This document shows positions 27,073 to 37,825 of a stretch of DNA of 64,000 bases, piece by piece. A program made the position numbers and the translations under genes. How positions within the stretch are numbered: the first letter of the stretch is position 1; every line of letters starts with the position of its first letter. The DNA comes from Pseudomonas sp. HS6 (lineage in GTDB: Bacteria > Pseudomonadota > Gammaproteobacteria > Pseudomonadales > Pseudomonadaceae), in NCBI RefSeq assembly GCF_023375815.1, contig NZ_CP067412.1, positions 1,054,001 to 1,118,000 of the forward strand. Reading direction: 5' to 3'. The notes below the pieces were generated by a model. The model ran no database searches and had not been told where the DNA came from. It saw nothing but the letters and a program-made list of their open reading frames with translations.

Positions 27073-28371
27073 CTATGCAGTTGTTTTTGGTTGGGTAGCG
27101 TTGAGCAGCGAGCGACCGATGAAATCCTTGTCGCCCGTAACACCCGGCAGGGTGAAGAAGTAACCGCCGCCGACCGGCTTGAGGTATTCCTCCAGCGGCT
27201 CGCCGTTGAGGCGGGTCTGTACGGTGATGAAGCCTTTTTCCAGGTCGGCCTGGTAGCAGATGAACAGCAGGCCCATGTCGAGCTGGCCGTTCTTGTTCAC
27301 GCCGTTGGAGTAGTTGAAGGGCCGGCGCAGGATCAGGTTGGCCTGGGTCGCGGCGGTGCGCGGGTTGGCCAGGCGGATGTGCGCGTCGAGCTTGGTCAGC
27401 TTGCCTTCCGGGTCCTTGCTGTAGTCCGGCACTTCGGTCTCATGGCTGGCGCCCATCGGCGCGCCGGTGGTTTTGACTCGGCCGATGATGCTTTCCTGCT
27501 CCTGCAACGGTGTGCGGTCCCAGCGTTCGACGAAGTTGCGGATGATCCGCACCGCCTGATAGCTGCCGTGAACAGCCCAGGCCGGTTCGTCGCTGCCCGG
27601 TTGCACCCAGACGATACGATCCATGGCTTTGCCGTCGTTGGAATCCGGATTGGCCGAACCGTCGCGAAAACCCAGGAAGTTACGTGCCGATTGCGCTGGC
27701 ACACCGGGTTTGGCCGGGGCTTGCGGCGGCACGCTGCCTTCCTGCTTCCAGCGCACCAGCAGCAGGTCCGGCAGGTTCTTCACAATGTCGCGCAAGGCGT
27801 GGATGTTGGTGTCGGCGGTGTTGGAGCAGAACTGCAGGCTCAGGTCGCCGTGGCAGCAATCGGCTTCCAGTGCATCGTTGGGGAAGCCGACCATGCGGAT
27901 CAGGCGCTTGGGCTTGGCGGCGGCGAGGCCAAAACGCTCGTCGAACAGCGATTCGCCCACCGACACGGTGATGGTCAGGTTGTCCGGCGTGACCACCGGG
28001 CCGAGGATGCCGGAGTCCGGCGGCGGCAATTTTGGATCGATCTGCGCGACCGGGCCGCCCTTCATCAGGAACGCGATGCGCTCGTTGAGGGTGCGGAACA
28101 AGCGCTCCAGGTCTTCACGGTCGCTGGCCAGCACATCGAACGACACCAGCATGCCGGACGCCGGACGCGGGGTGACGATGCCGGTCTGGTGCGCGCCATG
28201 AAAGTCGTGGTGATCTTCGGTCTTGTCGCTGCTCGGCGCTTCGGTGACTTGCGCAGGTGCGGCGGCCATCGCCGGGCAGCTCAGGGCCGTGCCGGCCAGT
28301 GCGACACCGGCGGCGCCCATGCCCATCAGTACGCGGCGGCGTTGCAGGTTGAAGTGTTCGGAATCGTTCAT
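27073..28371 (-). CDS. efeB: deferrochelatase/DyP-type peroxidase EfeB
   Basis: This 432-residue exported haem peroxidase of the EfeUOB iron uptake system has a Tat signal ([19 protein letters not shown]). The DyP motif GxxDG occurs as [11 protein letters not shown], and a candidate proximal haem His lies in [12 protein letters not shown]. EfeB is held to oxidise ferrous iron or remove iron from haem in the periplasm. It is located between efeO and the second M75 gene with gaps of 17 and 21 bases. Confidence 0.93.
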   Translation of the reverse strand: MNDSEHFNLQRRRVLMGMGAAGVALAGTALSCPAMAAAPAQVTEAPSSDKTEDHHDFHGAHQTGIVTPRPASGMLVSFDVLASDREDLERLFRTLNERIAFLMKGGPVAQIDPKLPPPDSGILGPVVTPDNLTITVSVGESLFDERFGLAAAKPKRLIRMVGFPNDALEADCCHGDLSLQFCSNTADTNIHALRDIVKNLPDLLLVRWKQEGSVPPQAPAKPGVPAQSARNFLGFRDGSANPDSNDGKAMDRIVWVQPGSDEPAWAVHGSYQAVRIIRNFVERWDRTPLQEQESIIGRVKTTGAPMGASHETEVPDYSKDPEGKLTKLDAHIRLANPRTAATQANLILRRPFNYSNGVNKNGQLDMGLLFICYQADLEKGFITVQTRLNGEPLEEYLKPVGGGYFFTLPGVTGDKDFIGRSLLNATQPKTTA

Positions 28372-28388
28372 CGGTATTCGTCTTCTAC

Positions 28389-29588
28389 TTACAGGCCGGA
28401 GAGGCCGAGGGCGGGATCAATGGCGTCGAGGGCGTCGGCCAGAGCCTTGGCCTTGTCGGCGATCTGCTTGCGTTGCTCACCGTTGACGGTGTCGTAACTG
28501 GCGTAGCCGTCCTTGACCTTGAAGCCGTTCAGCGTGGTATCGAAATCAGTCAGCGCGCTGTCGATTTTCGGCAGCAGATCGGCGGCGGATTTCGTCAGCA
28601 TTGGTCGCAGCAATTCGACGACTTTGTGCGCGGTCTCCAGATTCGCTGCAAAACCGTTGAGGTCGCCGTGGCTGTAGCGTTCCTCTTCGCCGCTGGCGGC
28701 GCGCACGTCGGCCAGGGTGTTGAGATTGCGCACGAGGATTTCCACCAGTTGCTCCGGCGGCAGCGACTGCGCGAGCAACTGTTGTTTCAAGGTGGTGACG
28801 TCGCCCAGCAGGCGCTCGGCCACCGGCGACAGACCGTCGAGGCTGCGTTGCTGGAACAGCGCGTACTCGATTCGATGGAAACCGACAAAGGCCGGATCCT
28901 GTTCGCGCTTCTCGAAGTAATCGGCGCGGGCGTTGATGCTGTTGTCCAGCTCGGCCAGGCGTTGTGCGGCCGGGGCCAGACGTTGATACGCCGCGCGGGC
29001 CGGCAGGTACGCCGCTTGCGCTTGGGCCAGATCACCGCTGGTGATCGCTTGATTGAGTGCGGTGACGGCTCTGATCAATGCGCTGCTCTGGGTGGCCAGA
29101 TACACGCGGAACTCCGACAGCGGCCCGACGAAGGCGACCATCGACGGCTTGGCCTTGGCGGCGGCATCGGAGGCGGCGGTCGGCGTGACATGCAGCACAC
29201 CGCGCGGATTGCTCAGCAGGCCGCAGGTGATGGCGTAGTCGCCGGGTTGCAGGTTGGCGTTGATTACCTGGCTGAGGCCCGGGGCGATGTTCTCGCGTTC
29301 TTCGATCACCAGCACGCCGTCGAGGATTTCCCATTCCACCGCCCGGTCCGAGCGGTTGACGATGCGGAAACTGGCGCGGCCCGCAGGTACGCTCAGCTCG
29401 TTGGGCTCGCAACTGCCAGGGTGGATGTTGACCACCACTTCGTCATGGTTGTGCTGACGCTTGGCCGCAGCCATTTTCGAGGCGTAGTAGAACAGGCCAC
29501 CGGCGGCGATCATCACGACCACCGAACCGGCCACCGCCCAGCGCAAGGCGCGGGGAGGGGAGGCCTGAGGAGTATTAGGCTTTGACAT
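28389..29588 (-). CDS. efeO: iron uptake protein EfeO with cupredoxin and M75 domains
   Basis: This 399-residue protein begins with a membrane-anchor or uncleaved signal helix (about 14-36), then a cupredoxin-like domain (about 48-135, with [13 protein letters not shown] and DYAITCGL), then the M75 domain with HxxE motif [10 protein letters not shown] (His238, Glu241). EfeO is the periplasmic partner handing iron to EfeU. The ATG at 29588 follows AAGGG. The frame is open upstream into efeU but the domain layout fixes the start. Confidence 0.92.
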   Translation of the reverse strand: MSKPNTPQASPPRALRWAVAGSVVVMIAAGGLFYYASKMAAAKRQHNHDEVVVNIHPGSCEPNELSVPAGRASFRIVNRSDRAVEWEILDGVLVIEERENIAPGLSQVINANLQPGDYAITCGLLSNPRGVLHVTPTAASDAAAKAKPSMVAFVGPLSEFRVYLATQSSALIRAVTALNQAITSGDLAQAQAAYLPARAAYQRLAPAAQRLAELDNSINARADYFEKREQDPAFVGFHRIEYALFQQRSLDGLSPVAERLLGDVTTLKQQLLAQSLPPEQLVEILVRNLNTLADVRAASGEEERYSHGDLNGFAANLETAHKVVELLRPMLTKSAADLLPKIDSALTDFDTTLNGFKVKDGYASYDTVNGEQRKQIADKAKALADALDAIDPALGLSGL

Positions 29589-29596
29589 GGAGGCCC

Positions 29597-30445
29597 TTAT
29601 TGGCTGGAAGCGGAATTCGAAGCGGCGGCTTTGGGCGCCGGTGCGGGAGCCGGGTAGAAGAACATCACCAGCGCCACCACCAGGTAGATCAGGTACGCAC
29701 CGAGGGTGCTGACGGTCGGGGCATCCTGATAACCAAACATGCCGGCCAGCACCGAGCCCAGCGGGCCGTCCATCGGCAACGTCGCGCTGAAGTCGAAGAG
29801 CACGGTTTGCAGGTGATTCCAGACGCCGGCTTCGTGCAGCGCCTGCACCGAGTTGGAGAGAATCCCGGCAGCGACCACGAGAATGAACAGCCCGGTCCAG
29901 CGGAAGAACGCCGACAGGTTCAGGCGCATGCTGCCGCTGTAGATCAGGAAGCCGACGACGATGGCCAGAATCAGGCCGAGCAGGGCACCAATCGGCGCGC
30001 CAGGACCCTCGCTCTGCTGGAACACCGCGAGCAGGAAGAACACCGTTTCCAGCCCTTCCCGGGCGACGGCAAAAAACACCATGGCGATCAGCGCGATGAC
30101 CTGATGCTTTGAGGAAGTCAGTGCGTGATCGAGGGACGCCTGCAGCGAATGCTTGATCGACCGCGCGACCTTGCGCATCCAGAACACCATGGAGCTGAGA
30201 ATGCCCACGGCGACGAGACCGACCACGCCTTCGAACAGTTCCTGCTGTTTCTGCGGGAATTCGGCGCTGACCAGTTCCAGGCCACCACCCACCAGCAGCG
30301 CCAGCGCAGCGGCGAGAAATACGCCGATCCATACCGCCGGCATCCATTGGCCACGACCGGTCTGTTGCAGGTAGCTGGCGATAATGCCAACGATCAGCGC
30401 GGCTTCAATGCCTTCACGCAGCATGATCAGAAAGGGAACGAGCAT
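29597..30445 (-). CDS. efeU: ferrous/ferric iron permease EfeU (FTR1 family)
   Basis: This 282-residue integral membrane protein has about seven helices and two REGxE iron-binding motifs, REGIEAALIVG near the N-terminus and REGLETVFFL near residue 130. It moves iron across the inner membrane with EfeO and EfeB. It is the first gene of the operon; a Fur box lies 42 bases upstream of its ATG. Confidence 0.93.
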   Translation of the reverse strand: MLVPFLIMLREGIEAALIVGIIASYLQQTGRGQWMPAVWIGVFLAAALALLVGGGLELVSAEFPQKQQELFEGVVGLVAVGILSSMVFWMRKVARSIKHSLQASLDHALTSSKHQVIALIAMVFFAVAREGLETVFFLLAVFQQSEGPGAPIGALLGLILAIVVGFLIYSGSMRLNLSAFFRWTGLFILVVAAGILSNSVQALHEAGVWNHLQTVLFDFSATLPMDGPLGSVLAGMFGYQDAPTVSTLGAYLIYLVVALVMFFYPAPAPAPKAAASNSASSQ

Positions 30446-30486
30446 TCGGCATCCACTGGGTCATTTGAAGAGGTTACAAGTTGTAA

Positions 30487-30505
30487 CATAATGAAAGTCA
30501 TTCTC
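30487..30505 (-). promoter_or_regulatory. Fur box in front of efeU
   Basis: Read on the minus strand, GAGAATGACTTTCATTATG agrees with the 19-base Fur consensus at 14 of 19 positions by my count. It lies 42 bases upstream of the efeU start, so Fe-Fur should repress the efe operon. The gap also serves the divergent AraC-type gene. Confidence 0.75.
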
Positions 30506-30666
30506 ACATGTCACTCATTGACATTTACCTGAACGGTAGCTGAACGAGCCTGAAGAACAACCATTCTCATGTAAGCCAAAGGCATTTCCGAGCGTGAGCG
30601 AGCTGTGTCTCGATGGCTGCGTTAAGATGCCAGCCACTCGAACAACAACAGGATTTACCTCGATCC

Positions 30667-31683
30667 ATGTCGGAAAAAGACACCATCGCCATTCAACTGG
30701 TGCGCGAAGCACTGCTGCAAAGTTGTGCCCCGGGCGTGGCCACGGAAGAAGTCTTGAACAAGGTCGGCATTGAGCCGGTGCTGTTGCTCACCGATGACGC
30801 CCGCGTCCCGGCCAGCCAGTACGCGCGGTTGTGGCGATTGCTGGCGCGGCGGGGCGATGACGAGTTCTTTGGCATGGACCCGCGCAAGCTGAAATCCGGC
30901 AGTCTGGAATTCCTCTGTCGCAGCGCGATGGCCCAGCCGAATCTGGCTGCCGGGTTGAGCGCCGGTTTGAATTTCCTGTCGCTGATGCTCGAGCGCATGC
31001 CGGCGCAACTGGTGCACCAGCAAAGCCTGGCGGAAATCGTCCTGCTGGAGGACGACCCCGAGCCGCGCCGCGCCTTCACCTATTTCACCTACTGGATGAT
31101 CGTCCACGGCGTGGCGTGCTGGCTGGCGGGGCGGCGGATTCCGATCCTCGCCATCGAGCTGCGCTGCCCGGCGCCCGAGTTCTGCGATGACTACCGAGTG
31201 ATGTTCTCGGAGAACCTGCGTTTCGACCGGCCGCGCACACGAATGATCTTCGCTGCCGACGTGCTGGATCTGCCGATCAAGCGCAGTGCCGAGGAGTTGA
31301 AGCGTTTCCTCGCCCATGCCCCGGCCAACATTCTGGTGAAGTACCGCGACCCGGAAAGCCTCGCCAGCCGTATCAAGCAGGATCTGCGGCAATTACCCGC
31401 CGAACAGTGGCCGGAAACCGAAGCCCTGGCCCAGCAGCTGTGCATGTCGGCCTCGACCCTGCGCCGACGTCTGGCGGAGGAAGGGCAGACGTATCAAGGC
31501 ATCAAGGACAGCGTGCGCAAGGAACTGGCGATCACCTGGCTGGCGGAACCTTCGATCAGTTTTGCCGAGATCGCCACGCGATTGGGGTTTGCCGATGCGA
31601 GCTCGTTCTACAAGGCGTTTCGCAAGTGGTCGGGGACCAATCCTGGGCATTACCGCAGCCTGATCCTGAACGAAGCGGTCTGA
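30667..31683 (+). CDS. AraC-family transcriptional regulator
   Basis: This 338-residue protein has an N-terminal 'Arabinose_bd' type domain and a C-terminal AraC helix-turn-helix pair (AEDL-type segments LAQQLCMSASTLRRRLAEEG and FAEIATRLGFADASSFYKAF). It is the OruR/ArgR-unlike branch common in Pseudomonas. It precedes the acyl-CoA cluster in the same direction and is its likely regulator, by position only. The ATG at 30667 is preferred to an upstream in-frame ATG at 30613, which would add a basic, poorly conserved tail. Confidence 0.87.
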   Translation: MSEKDTIAIQLVREALLQSCAPGVATEEVLNKVGIEPVLLLTDDARVPASQYARLWRLLARRGDDEFFGMDPRKLKSGSLEFLCRSAMAQPNLAAGLSAGLNFLSLMLERMPAQLVHQQSLAEIVLLEDDPEPRRAFTYFTYWMIVHGVACWLAGRRIPILAIELRCPAPEFCDDYRVMFSENLRFDRPRTRMIFAADVLDLPIKRSAEELKRFLAHAPANILVKYRDPESLASRIKQDLRQLPAEQWPETEALAQQLCMSASTLRRRLAEEGQTYQGIKDSVRKELAITWLAEPSISFAEIATRLGFADASSFYKAFRKWSGTNPGHYRSLILNEAV

Positions 31684-31705
31684 TCCTCGCTGTCCCCACT
31701 GACTC

Positions 31706-31732
31706 TCGTTCCCACGCAGAGCGTGGGAACGA
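31706..31732. repeat. short hairpin repeat of the GTTCCCACGC type
   Basis: A perfect 12-base-pair stem (TCGTTCCCACGC / GCGTGGGAACGA) around a three-base loop lies 23 bases after the AraC stop. The unit is widespread in Pseudomonas genomes as a dispersed hairpin and may end the regulator transcript. Confidence 0.75.
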
Positions 31733-31869
31733 TCAATCGACGCAAACCTTGGCCAAACCAGTCATCCATCTTGATGGCTTTGACCATTGCCCCGCACCCC
31801 GCATGGCGCGAGTATTCCTCTGTTGTTTACGGTTCCCCAACCTAATAAAAACACAGAGGGATTCTGGCA

Positions 31870-33534
31870 ATGCGCGATTACTTGTCTGCCACCCAGCAGT
31901 TTGATTATCAGCACACCGTGGACGCCGCACTCAGCGGCTCGCTCGAGGCGCTCAACGCCTGCGTCGAATGTTGTGACCGTCACGCCTTGCCGGGGCGCAT
32001 CGCGCTGTTCTGGGAAGGCCGCGACGGCGCCAGTGCGACGTATACCTTCAGCGATCTGCAGGACAAAGCCGCGCGTTTCGCCAATTTCCTCCTCGCCCAG
32101 GGCGTGCAGAAGGGCGACAAGGTCGCCGGCCTGCTGCCGCGCAATATCGAATTGCTGATCACCGTGTTCGCCACCTGGCGCATCGGCGCGGTGTATCAAC
32201 CGCTGTTCACCGCGTTCGGCCCGAAAGCCCTCGAACATCGCCTGAACAGCTCCGGCGCCAAAGTCGTGGTCACCGATGCGGTCAATCGGCCGAAGCTCAG
32301 CGAAGTCGCCGAATGCCCGACGCTGGTCACCGTCGGCGGTCCGAAAGGCCAGGGCATCGTCCGTGGCGATTTCAGTTTCTGGGCCGAGCTGCCCAACCAT
32401 TCCAATGTCTGCGAACCGGTGATGCTGACCGGCGAAGACCCATTCCTGCTGATGTTCACCTCGGGCACCACCGGCCCGTCGAAAGCGTTGTCGGTGCCGC
32501 TCAAGGCAGTCGTTGCGTTCCAGAGCTACACCCGCGATGCCGTGGATCTGCGCCCGGAAGATGCGTTCTGGAACGTCGCCGATCCGGGCTGGGCGTATGG
32601 CATCTATTTCGGTGTGACCGGCCCGATGTCGATGGGTCATCCGATTACTTTTTACGATGGCCCGTTCACCCTCGAAAGCACTTGTCGGGTGATCAATAAA
32701 TACGGGATCACCAATCTCACCGGTTCGCCCACGGCGTATCGCCTGCTGATTGCCGGCGGCGATGAATTCGCCAAGTCGATCAAGGGCAAGCTGCGCATCG
32801 TCAGCAGCGCCGGCGAGCCGTTGAACCCGGAAGTGATCCGCTGGTTTGCCGACAACCTCGGCGTGGCTATTCACGACCACTACGGCCAGACCGAACTGGG
32901 CATGGTGCTGTGCAACCACCACGGCCTCGAACACCCGATCCACCTCGGTGCCGCTGGTTTTGCTTCGCCGGGCCATCGCATCGTGGTGCTCGACGATCAG
33001 TACAACGAACTCGGCGTCGGCCAGCCCGGCATCCTCGCCATCGACCGCACGCAATCGCCGATGTGCTGGTTCGCCGGTTACGAAGGCGCACCGACCAAGG
33101 CGTTCGTCGGCGATTACTACCTGAGCGGCGACACCGTGGAGTGGAACCCGGACGGCAGCATCAGCTTCGTTGGTCGCAGCGATGATGTAATCACCACCTC
33201 CGGCTACCGGGTCGGCCCGTTCGACGTAGAAAGTGCACTGATCGAACACCCGGCCGTAATCGAAGCCGCAGTGGTCGGAAAACCTGATCCCGAGCGCACC
33301 GAACTGGTGAAAGCCTTCGTCGTGCTCAACCCGCAATACCGCGCGGAACCGGCGCTGGCCGAAGAACTGCGTCAGCACGTGCGCAAGCGTCTGGCCGCGC
33401 ATTCGTACCCCCGTGAAATCGAATTTGTCAGCGAGTTGCCGAAAACCCCGAGCGGCAAATTGCAGCGCTTTATCTTGCGCAACCAGGAAATCGCCAAGGC
33501 TCAAGAGGCCGCGGCGCACAACGTTTCAGCTTGA
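31870..33534 (+). CDS. acyl-CoA synthetase (AMP-forming)
   Basis: This 554-residue ANL-superfamily ligase activates a carboxylic acid to its CoA thioester with ATP. The P-loop motif [10 protein letters not shown] is at 196-205, the [10 protein letters not shown] motif follows, and the catalytic C-terminal Lys530 is in KTPSGKLQR. It heads a five-gene run whose order matches PP_2213-PP_2217 of P. putida KT2440 as I recall it (fadDx, fadB2x, fadAx, acyl-CoA dehydrogenase, fadB1x), linked to short or branched-chain acids such as the isoleucine intermediates. AGAGGGA precedes the ATG. Confidence 0.9.
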   Translation: MRDYLSATQQFDYQHTVDAALSGSLEALNACVECCDRHALPGRIALFWEGRDGASATYTFSDLQDKAARFANFLLAQGVQKGDKVAGLLPRNIELLITVFATWRIGAVYQPLFTAFGPKALEHRLNSSGAKVVVTDAVNRPKLSEVAECPTLVTVGGPKGQGIVRGDFSFWAELPNHSNVCEPVMLTGEDPFLLMFTSGTTGPSKALSVPLKAVVAFQSYTRDAVDLRPEDAFWNVADPGWAYGIYFGVTGPMSMGHPITFYDGPFTLESTCRVINKYGITNLTGSPTAYRLLIAGGDEFAKSIKGKLRIVSSAGEPLNPEVIRWFADNLGVAIHDHYGQTELGMVLCNHHGLEHPIHLGAAGFASPGHRIVVLDDQYNELGVGQPGILAIDRTQSPMCWFAGYEGAPTKAFVGDYYLSGDTVEWNPDGSISFVGRSDDVITTSGYRVGPFDVESALIEHPAVIEAAVVGKPDPERTELVKAFVVLNPQYRAEPALAEELRQHVRKRLAAHSYPREIEFVSELPKTPSGKLQRFILRNQEIAKAQEAAAHNVSA

Positions 33535-33550
33535 ATCCAAGGAAACAGTC

Positions 33551-34312
33551 ATGCAGATCGAGAACAAGGTTTTTATCGTCACCGGCGGTGCGTCCGGCCT
33601 GGGTGCCGCTACCGCTGAATTGCTGGTGAGCGCCGGCGCCAAAGTGATGCTGGTGGACATGAACGCCGAAGCCGTTGCCGCTCAGGCCCAGCGCCTCGGC
33701 GCGCAAAGCGTGGTGGCCGACATCAGCAACGAAGCCGCCGCCGAAGCCGCCGTGCAGGCAACGGTAAAAGCTTTCGGTAGCCTGAATGGTCTGGTGAACT
33801 GCGCCGGCATCGTTCGCGGCGAGAAGATCCTCGGCAAGAACGGCCCGCACGCGCTGGCCAGTTTCGCTCAGGTGATCAACGTCAACCTGATCGGCAGCTT
33901 CAACATGCTGCGTCTGGCGGCAGCGGCGATTGCCGAAAGCGAAGCCAACACCGACGGCGAACGCGGCGTGATCATCAACACCGCCTCCGTCGCTGCGTTT
34001 GACGGCCAGATCGGCCAGGCGGCGTATTCCGCGTCCAAGGGCGCCATCGCCAGCCTGACCTTGCCCGCCGCCCGTGAACTGGCGCGCTTCGGCATCCGCG
34101 TGATGACCATCGCCCCGGGCATTTTCGAAACCCCGATGATGGCCGGCATGACTCCGGAAGTGCGCGATTCGCTGGCCGCGGGCGTGCCGTTCCCGCCGCG
34201 TCTGGGCAAACCTGCCGAGTACGCCGCGCTGGTGCGGCATATCATTGAAAACAGCATGCTCAACGGCGAGGTGATCCGTCTCGACGGCGCCTTGCGTATG
34301 GCCGCCAAGTAA
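33551..34312 (+). CDS. 3-hydroxyacyl-CoA dehydrogenase type II (SDR family, HSD17B10-like)
   Basis: This 253-residue short-chain dehydrogenase has the NAD motif [15 protein letters not shown] at about 10-24 and the catalytic Ser/Tyr/Lys set in [20 protein letters not shown] followed by KG. It is close to the 3-hydroxyacyl-CoA / 2-methyl-3-hydroxybutyryl-CoA dehydrogenases that oxidise the 3-hydroxy intermediate of isoleucine breakdown. It begins 16 bases after the synthetase. Confidence 0.9.
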   Translation: MQIENKVFIVTGGASGLGAATAELLVSAGAKVMLVDMNAEAVAAQAQRLGAQSVVADISNEAAAEAAVQATVKAFGSLNGLVNCAGIVRGEKILGKNGPHALASFAQVINVNLIGSFNMLRLAAAAIAESEANTDGERGVIINTASVAAFDGQIGQAAYSASKGAIASLTLPAARELARFGIRVMTIAPGIFETPMMAGMTPEVRDSLAAGVPFPPRLGKPAEYAALVRHIIENSMLNGEVIRLDGALRMAAK

Positions 34313-34324
34313 GGAGGATTTCTC

Positions 34325-35515
34325 ATGACCATCTCCAACGATCCGATTGTCATCGTCAGCGCCGTCCGCACCCCGATGGGTGGTTTCCAGGGCGAACTGA
34401 AAAGCCTGACCGCACCGCAACTGGGAGCCGCTGCAATCAAGGCGGCGGTTGAACGCGCCGGTGTTGCCGTCGATGCGGTCGATGAAGTGCTGTTCGGCTG
34501 CGTACTGCCGGCCGGTCTGGGCCAGGCGCCTGCGCGTCAGGCTGCACTGGGCGCCGGGCTGGATAAATCCACCCGCTGCACCACCGTCAACAAAATGTGC
34601 GGCTCGGGCATGGAAACCACCATCCTCGCTCACGACATGCTGCTGGCCGGCAGCGCCGATGTGGTAATCGCCGGTGGCATGGAAAGCATGTCGAACTCGC
34701 CGTATCTGCTGGACCGCGCCCGCGCCGGTTACCGCATGGGCCACGGCCGGGTGCTGGACTCGATGTTCCTCGACGGCCTCGAAGATGCCTACGACAAGGG
34801 TCGCCTGATGGGCACCTTCGCTGAAGACTGCGCTGAAACCAACGACTTCAGCCGCGAGGCTCAGGACGCTTTCGCCATCGCCTCGACCACCCGCGCCCAG
34901 CAGGCGATCAAGGACGGCAGCTTCAAGGACGAAATCGTTCCGCTGACCGTGACCGTCGGCAAGGAACAAGTGCTGATCAGCAACGACGAGCAACCGCCAA
35001 AAGCCAAGCTGGACAAGATCGCCTCGCTGAAACCGGCGTTCCGTGAGGGCGGCACCGTAACCGCAGCGAACTCCAGTTCGATCTCCGACGGCGCAGCGGC
35101 ACTGGTGCTGATGCGCCAGTCGCAAGCGCAGAAACAGGGGCTGAAACCGCTGGCGGTCATTCACGGCCACGCCGCATTTGCCGACACCCCGGGCCTGTTT
35201 CCGGTGGCACCGATTGGCGCGATCAAGAAGCTGATGAAGAAAACTGGCTGGTCGCTGGATCAGGTCGATCTGTTCGAAGTCAACGAAGCCTTCGCCGTGG
35301 TCGGTATGGCGGCGATGAAGCACCTGGACATTCCACACGACAAGCTCAACATCCACGGCGGCGCCTGCGCCCTGGGCCACCCGATCGGTGCCTCCGGCGC
35401 GCGGATTCTGGTGACTTTGCTCTCGGCCCTGCGCCAGAAAGGCCTGAAACGCGGCGTCGCGGCGATCTGCATCGGCGGCGGCGAAGCCACGGCGATGGCT
35501 TTGGAATGCATTTAG
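34325..35515 (+). CDS. acetyl-CoA acyltransferase (thiolase)
   Basis: This 396-residue thiolase cleaves 3-ketoacyl-CoA (probably 2-methylacetoacetyl-CoA in this context) to acetyl-CoA and a shorter acyl-CoA. The nucleophile is Cys92 in [12 protein letters not shown], with His in [15 protein letters not shown] and the second Cys in [23 protein letters not shown] six bases before the ATG makes this the strongest ribosome site of the cluster. A REP pair follows. Confidence 0.93.
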   Translation: MTISNDPIVIVSAVRTPMGGFQGELKSLTAPQLGAAAIKAAVERAGVAVDAVDEVLFGCVLPAGLGQAPARQAALGAGLDKSTRCTTVNKMCGSGMETTILAHDMLLAGSADVVIAGGMESMSNSPYLLDRARAGYRMGHGRVLDSMFLDGLEDAYDKGRLMGTFAEDCAETNDFSREAQDAFAIASTTRAQQAIKDGSFKDEIVPLTVTVGKEQVLISNDEQPPKAKLDKIASLKPAFREGGTVTAANSSSISDGAAALVLMRQSQAQKQGLKPLAVIHGHAAFADTPGLFPVAPIGAIKKLMKKTGWSLDQVDLFEVNEAFAVVGMAAMKHLDIPHDKLNIHGGACALGHPIGASGARILVTLLSALRQKGLKRGVAAICIGGGEATAMALECI

Positions 35516-35531
35516 GTTGACCCCCTTACCC

Positions 35532-35635
35532 TGTGGGAGCGACGGTGCGACGGTCGACTTGCCCGCGATGGCGGTGGGTCAGATGGCAAATATGTTGAAT
35601 GACACGGCCCCATCGCGGGCAAGCCCGCTCCCACA
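35532..35635. repeat. REP pair inside the acyl-CoA cluster
   Basis: The left arm starts TGTGGGAGCGACGGTGCGAC and carries a shortened extended block (GCGACGGTCGACTTGCCCGC); the right arm is CATCGCGGGCAAGCCCGCTC. It lies between the thiolase and acyl-CoA dehydrogenase genes and may uncouple expression of the two halves. Confidence 0.85.
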
Positions 35636-35671
35636 GAGTTCTGTGTTGTAACCAGGATTTAAGGATTTGCC

Positions 35672-36799
35672 ATGATTCCCAATGACGACCAACAACAAAT
35701 TCGCGACATGGCCCGGCAGTTTGCCGAGGAACGGCTCAAACCGTTCGCCGCCGAGTGGGATCGCGAGCACCGCTTCCCGAAGGAAGCCATCGGCGAAATG
35801 GCCGAACTGGGCTTCTTCGGCATGCTGGTGCCGGAGCAGTGGGGCGGTTGCGACACCGGTTACCTGGCCTACGCCATGGCCCTGGAAGAGATCGCCGCCG
35901 GCGACGGTGCCTGCTCGACCATCATGAGCGTGCACAACTCGGTGGGTTGCGTGCCGATCCTCAAGTTCGGCAACGACGACCAGCGCGAGCGTTTCCTCAA
36001 ACCGCTGGCCAGCGGCGCGATGCTCGGTGCTTTTGCCTTGACCGAACCGCAGGCCGGTTCCGATGCCAGCAGCCTGAAAACCCGCGCACGGCGGGAAGGC
36101 GATCACTACGTGCTCAACGGCTGCAAACAGTTCATCACCTCCGGGCAGAATGCCGGGATCGTGATCGTGTTTGCCGTCACCGATCCGAGCGCCGGCAAGC
36201 GCGGGATCAGCGCGTTTATCGTGCCGACCGATTCGCCGGGCTACAAAGTTGCTCGCGTCGAAGACAAGCTCGGCCAGCACGCTTCGGACACCTGCCAGAT
36301 TCTGTTCGAAGACGTGAAAGTACCGGTCGCCAACCGGTTGGGCGAGGAGGGTGAGGGTTACAAGATCGCCTTGGCCAACCTCGAAGGCGGCCGCGTCGGC
36401 ATCGCTTCGCAATCGGTGGGTATGGCCCGTGCCGCGTTCGAGGCGGCCCGTGACTACGCCCGCGAGCGCGACACCTTCGGCAAGCCGATCATCGAGCACC
36501 AGGCCGTGGCGTTCCGCCTGGCGGACATGGCCACCCAGATCGCCGTGGCGCGGCAAATGGTGCATTACGCCGCCGCCCTGCGTGACAGTGGTCAGCCGGC
36601 GCTGGTCGAGGCATCGATGGCCAAACTGTTCGCCTCGGAAATGGCCGAGAAGGTCTGCTCCATGGCGTTGCAAACCCTGGGCGGTTACGGTTACCTGAAC
36701 GACTTCCCGCTGGAGCGCATCTACCGCGACGTGCGGGTCTGCCAGATCTACGAAGGCACCAGCGACATTCAGCGTATGGTCATTTCGCGCAATCTTTGA
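35672..36799 (+). CDS. acyl-CoA dehydrogenase (short/branched-chain type)
   Basis: This 375-residue FAD enzyme inserts the alpha-beta double bond in an acyl-CoA. It has the family signatures [18 protein letters not shown] (FAD/substrate loop) and [18 protein letters not shown]. The catalytic Glu is in [18 protein letters not shown]. Electrons pass to ETF. It is located between the thiolase and the enoyl-CoA hydratase. 2-methylbutyryl-CoA is the likely substrate by context. Confidence 0.92.
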   Translation: MIPNDDQQQIRDMARQFAEERLKPFAAEWDREHRFPKEAIGEMAELGFFGMLVPEQWGGCDTGYLAYAMALEEIAAGDGACSTIMSVHNSVGCVPILKFGNDDQRERFLKPLASGAMLGAFALTEPQAGSDASSLKTRARREGDHYVLNGCKQFITSGQNAGIVIVFAVTDPSAGKRGISAFIVPTDSPGYKVARVEDKLGQHASDTCQILFEDVKVPVANRLGEEGEGYKIALANLEGGRVGIASQSVGMARAAFEAARDYARERDTFGKPIIEHQAVAFRLADMATQIAVARQMVHYAAALRDSGQPALVEASMAKLFASEMAEKVCSMALQTLGGYGYLNDFPLERIYRDVRVCQIYEGTSDIQRMVISRNL

Positions 36800-36813
36800 G
36801 AAGGAATCTGCAC

Positions 36814-37587
36814 ATGAATTACGAAACGATTTTGCTGGAAACCCATGGCCGCGTCGGCGTCATCACCCTGAACCGACCGCAGGCACTGAACGCCCTGAAC
36901 GCGCAACTGGTCAGCGAAGTGAACCGCGCCCTCGATGGCCTGGAAGCCGATGCGAACATTGGCTGCATCGTCATCACAGGTTCCAAGAAGGCCTTCGCCG
37001 CCGGCGCCGACATCAAGGAAATGGCTGATCTGACGTACCCGCAGATCTATATGGACGACCTGTTCAGCGACAGTGACCGCGTGGCCAACCGCCGCAAACC
37101 GATCATTGCGGCGGTCAACGGCTTCGCCCTCGGCGGTGGCTGCGAACTGGCGCTGATGTGCGACTTCATCCTGGCCGGCGACAACGCCAAATTCGGCCAG
37201 CCGGAGATCAACCTCGGCGTACTGCCGGGCATGGGCGGCACCCAGCGCCTGACCCGCGCCGTGGGCAAGGCCAAGGCCATGGAAATGTGCCTGAGCGGAC
37301 GTTTGATCGATGCGGTGGAAGCGGAGCGCTGCGGCATCGTCGCGCGGATCGTGCCGAGTGACGAGTTGCTGGATGAAGCGCTGAAAGTCGCGGCGGTTAT
37401 TGCCAGCAAGTCGTTGCCGATTGCGATGATGGTCAAGGAGAGCGTGAATCGCGCGTTCGAAGTGAATTTGACTGAAGGCGTGCGATTCGAGCGCCGGGTG
37501 TTTCATGCGGCGTTTGCGACGCAGGATCAGAAGGAAGGGATGGCGGCGTTTGTGGCCAAGCGTGCGCCTGAATTTCAAGGTAAGTAA
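36814..37587 (+). CDS. enoyl-CoA hydratase
   Basis: This 257-residue crotonase has the oxyanion segments [13 protein letters not shown] and [20 protein letters not shown]. Both catalytic glutamates are present (GGGCELAL and [20 protein letters not shown]), as expected for a true hydratase. It completes the set of steps from acid to thiolytic cleavage in this cluster. AAGGA stands eight bases before the ATG at 36814. Confidence 0.92.
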   Translation: MNYETILLETHGRVGVITLNRPQALNALNAQLVSEVNRALDGLEADANIGCIVITGSKKAFAAGADIKEMADLTYPQIYMDDLFSDSDRVANRRKPIIAAVNGFALGGGCELALMCDFILAGDNAKFGQPEINLGVLPGMGGTQRLTRAVGKAKAMEMCLSGRLIDAVEAERCGIVARIVPSDELLDEALKVAAVIASKSLPIAMMVKESVNRAFEVNLTEGVRFERRVFHAAFATQDQKEGMAAFVAKRAPEFQGK

Positions 37588-37603
37588 CACGGCAAAATCA
37601 AGA

Positions 37604-37812
37604 GCCCCTCACCCTAGCCCTCCCGAAACGTCGGACCGCCCAGAGGGAGAGGGGACTGATCGGGGGATATTGAAGAAATACGCCGACTTGAAAGATCGTT
37701 TGTGAATCCATAATCGACGCGATCTTTCAGGTCGATGTATGACGCCAGCCCCCTCGGTCGGCGCCCTCTCCCTCCGGGAGAGGGCTGGGCGGGCGGCGTT
37801 CCGATGAGGGGC
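37604..37812. repeat. composite dispersed repeat with nested inverted arms
   Basis: This intergenic block between convergent genes begins GCCCCTCACCCTAGCCCTCC and ends with TGAGGGGC. Inside are AGAGGGAGAGGGG and its inverse CCCTCTCCCTCCGGGAGAGG, and at the centre GACTTGAAAGATCG (37685-37698) faces CGATCTTTCAGGTC (37720-37733), 13 of 14 paired. The CCCTC...GAGGG unit is a common dispersed repeat in Pseudomonas. It carries no gene. Confidence 0.75.
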
Positions 37813-37825
37813 AGGCGTTACTCGG

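Noticed and set aside
30551..30580. Second Fur box before the AraC gene
   Set aside because: Only a half-site (ATTCTCAT) matches; the other half does not.
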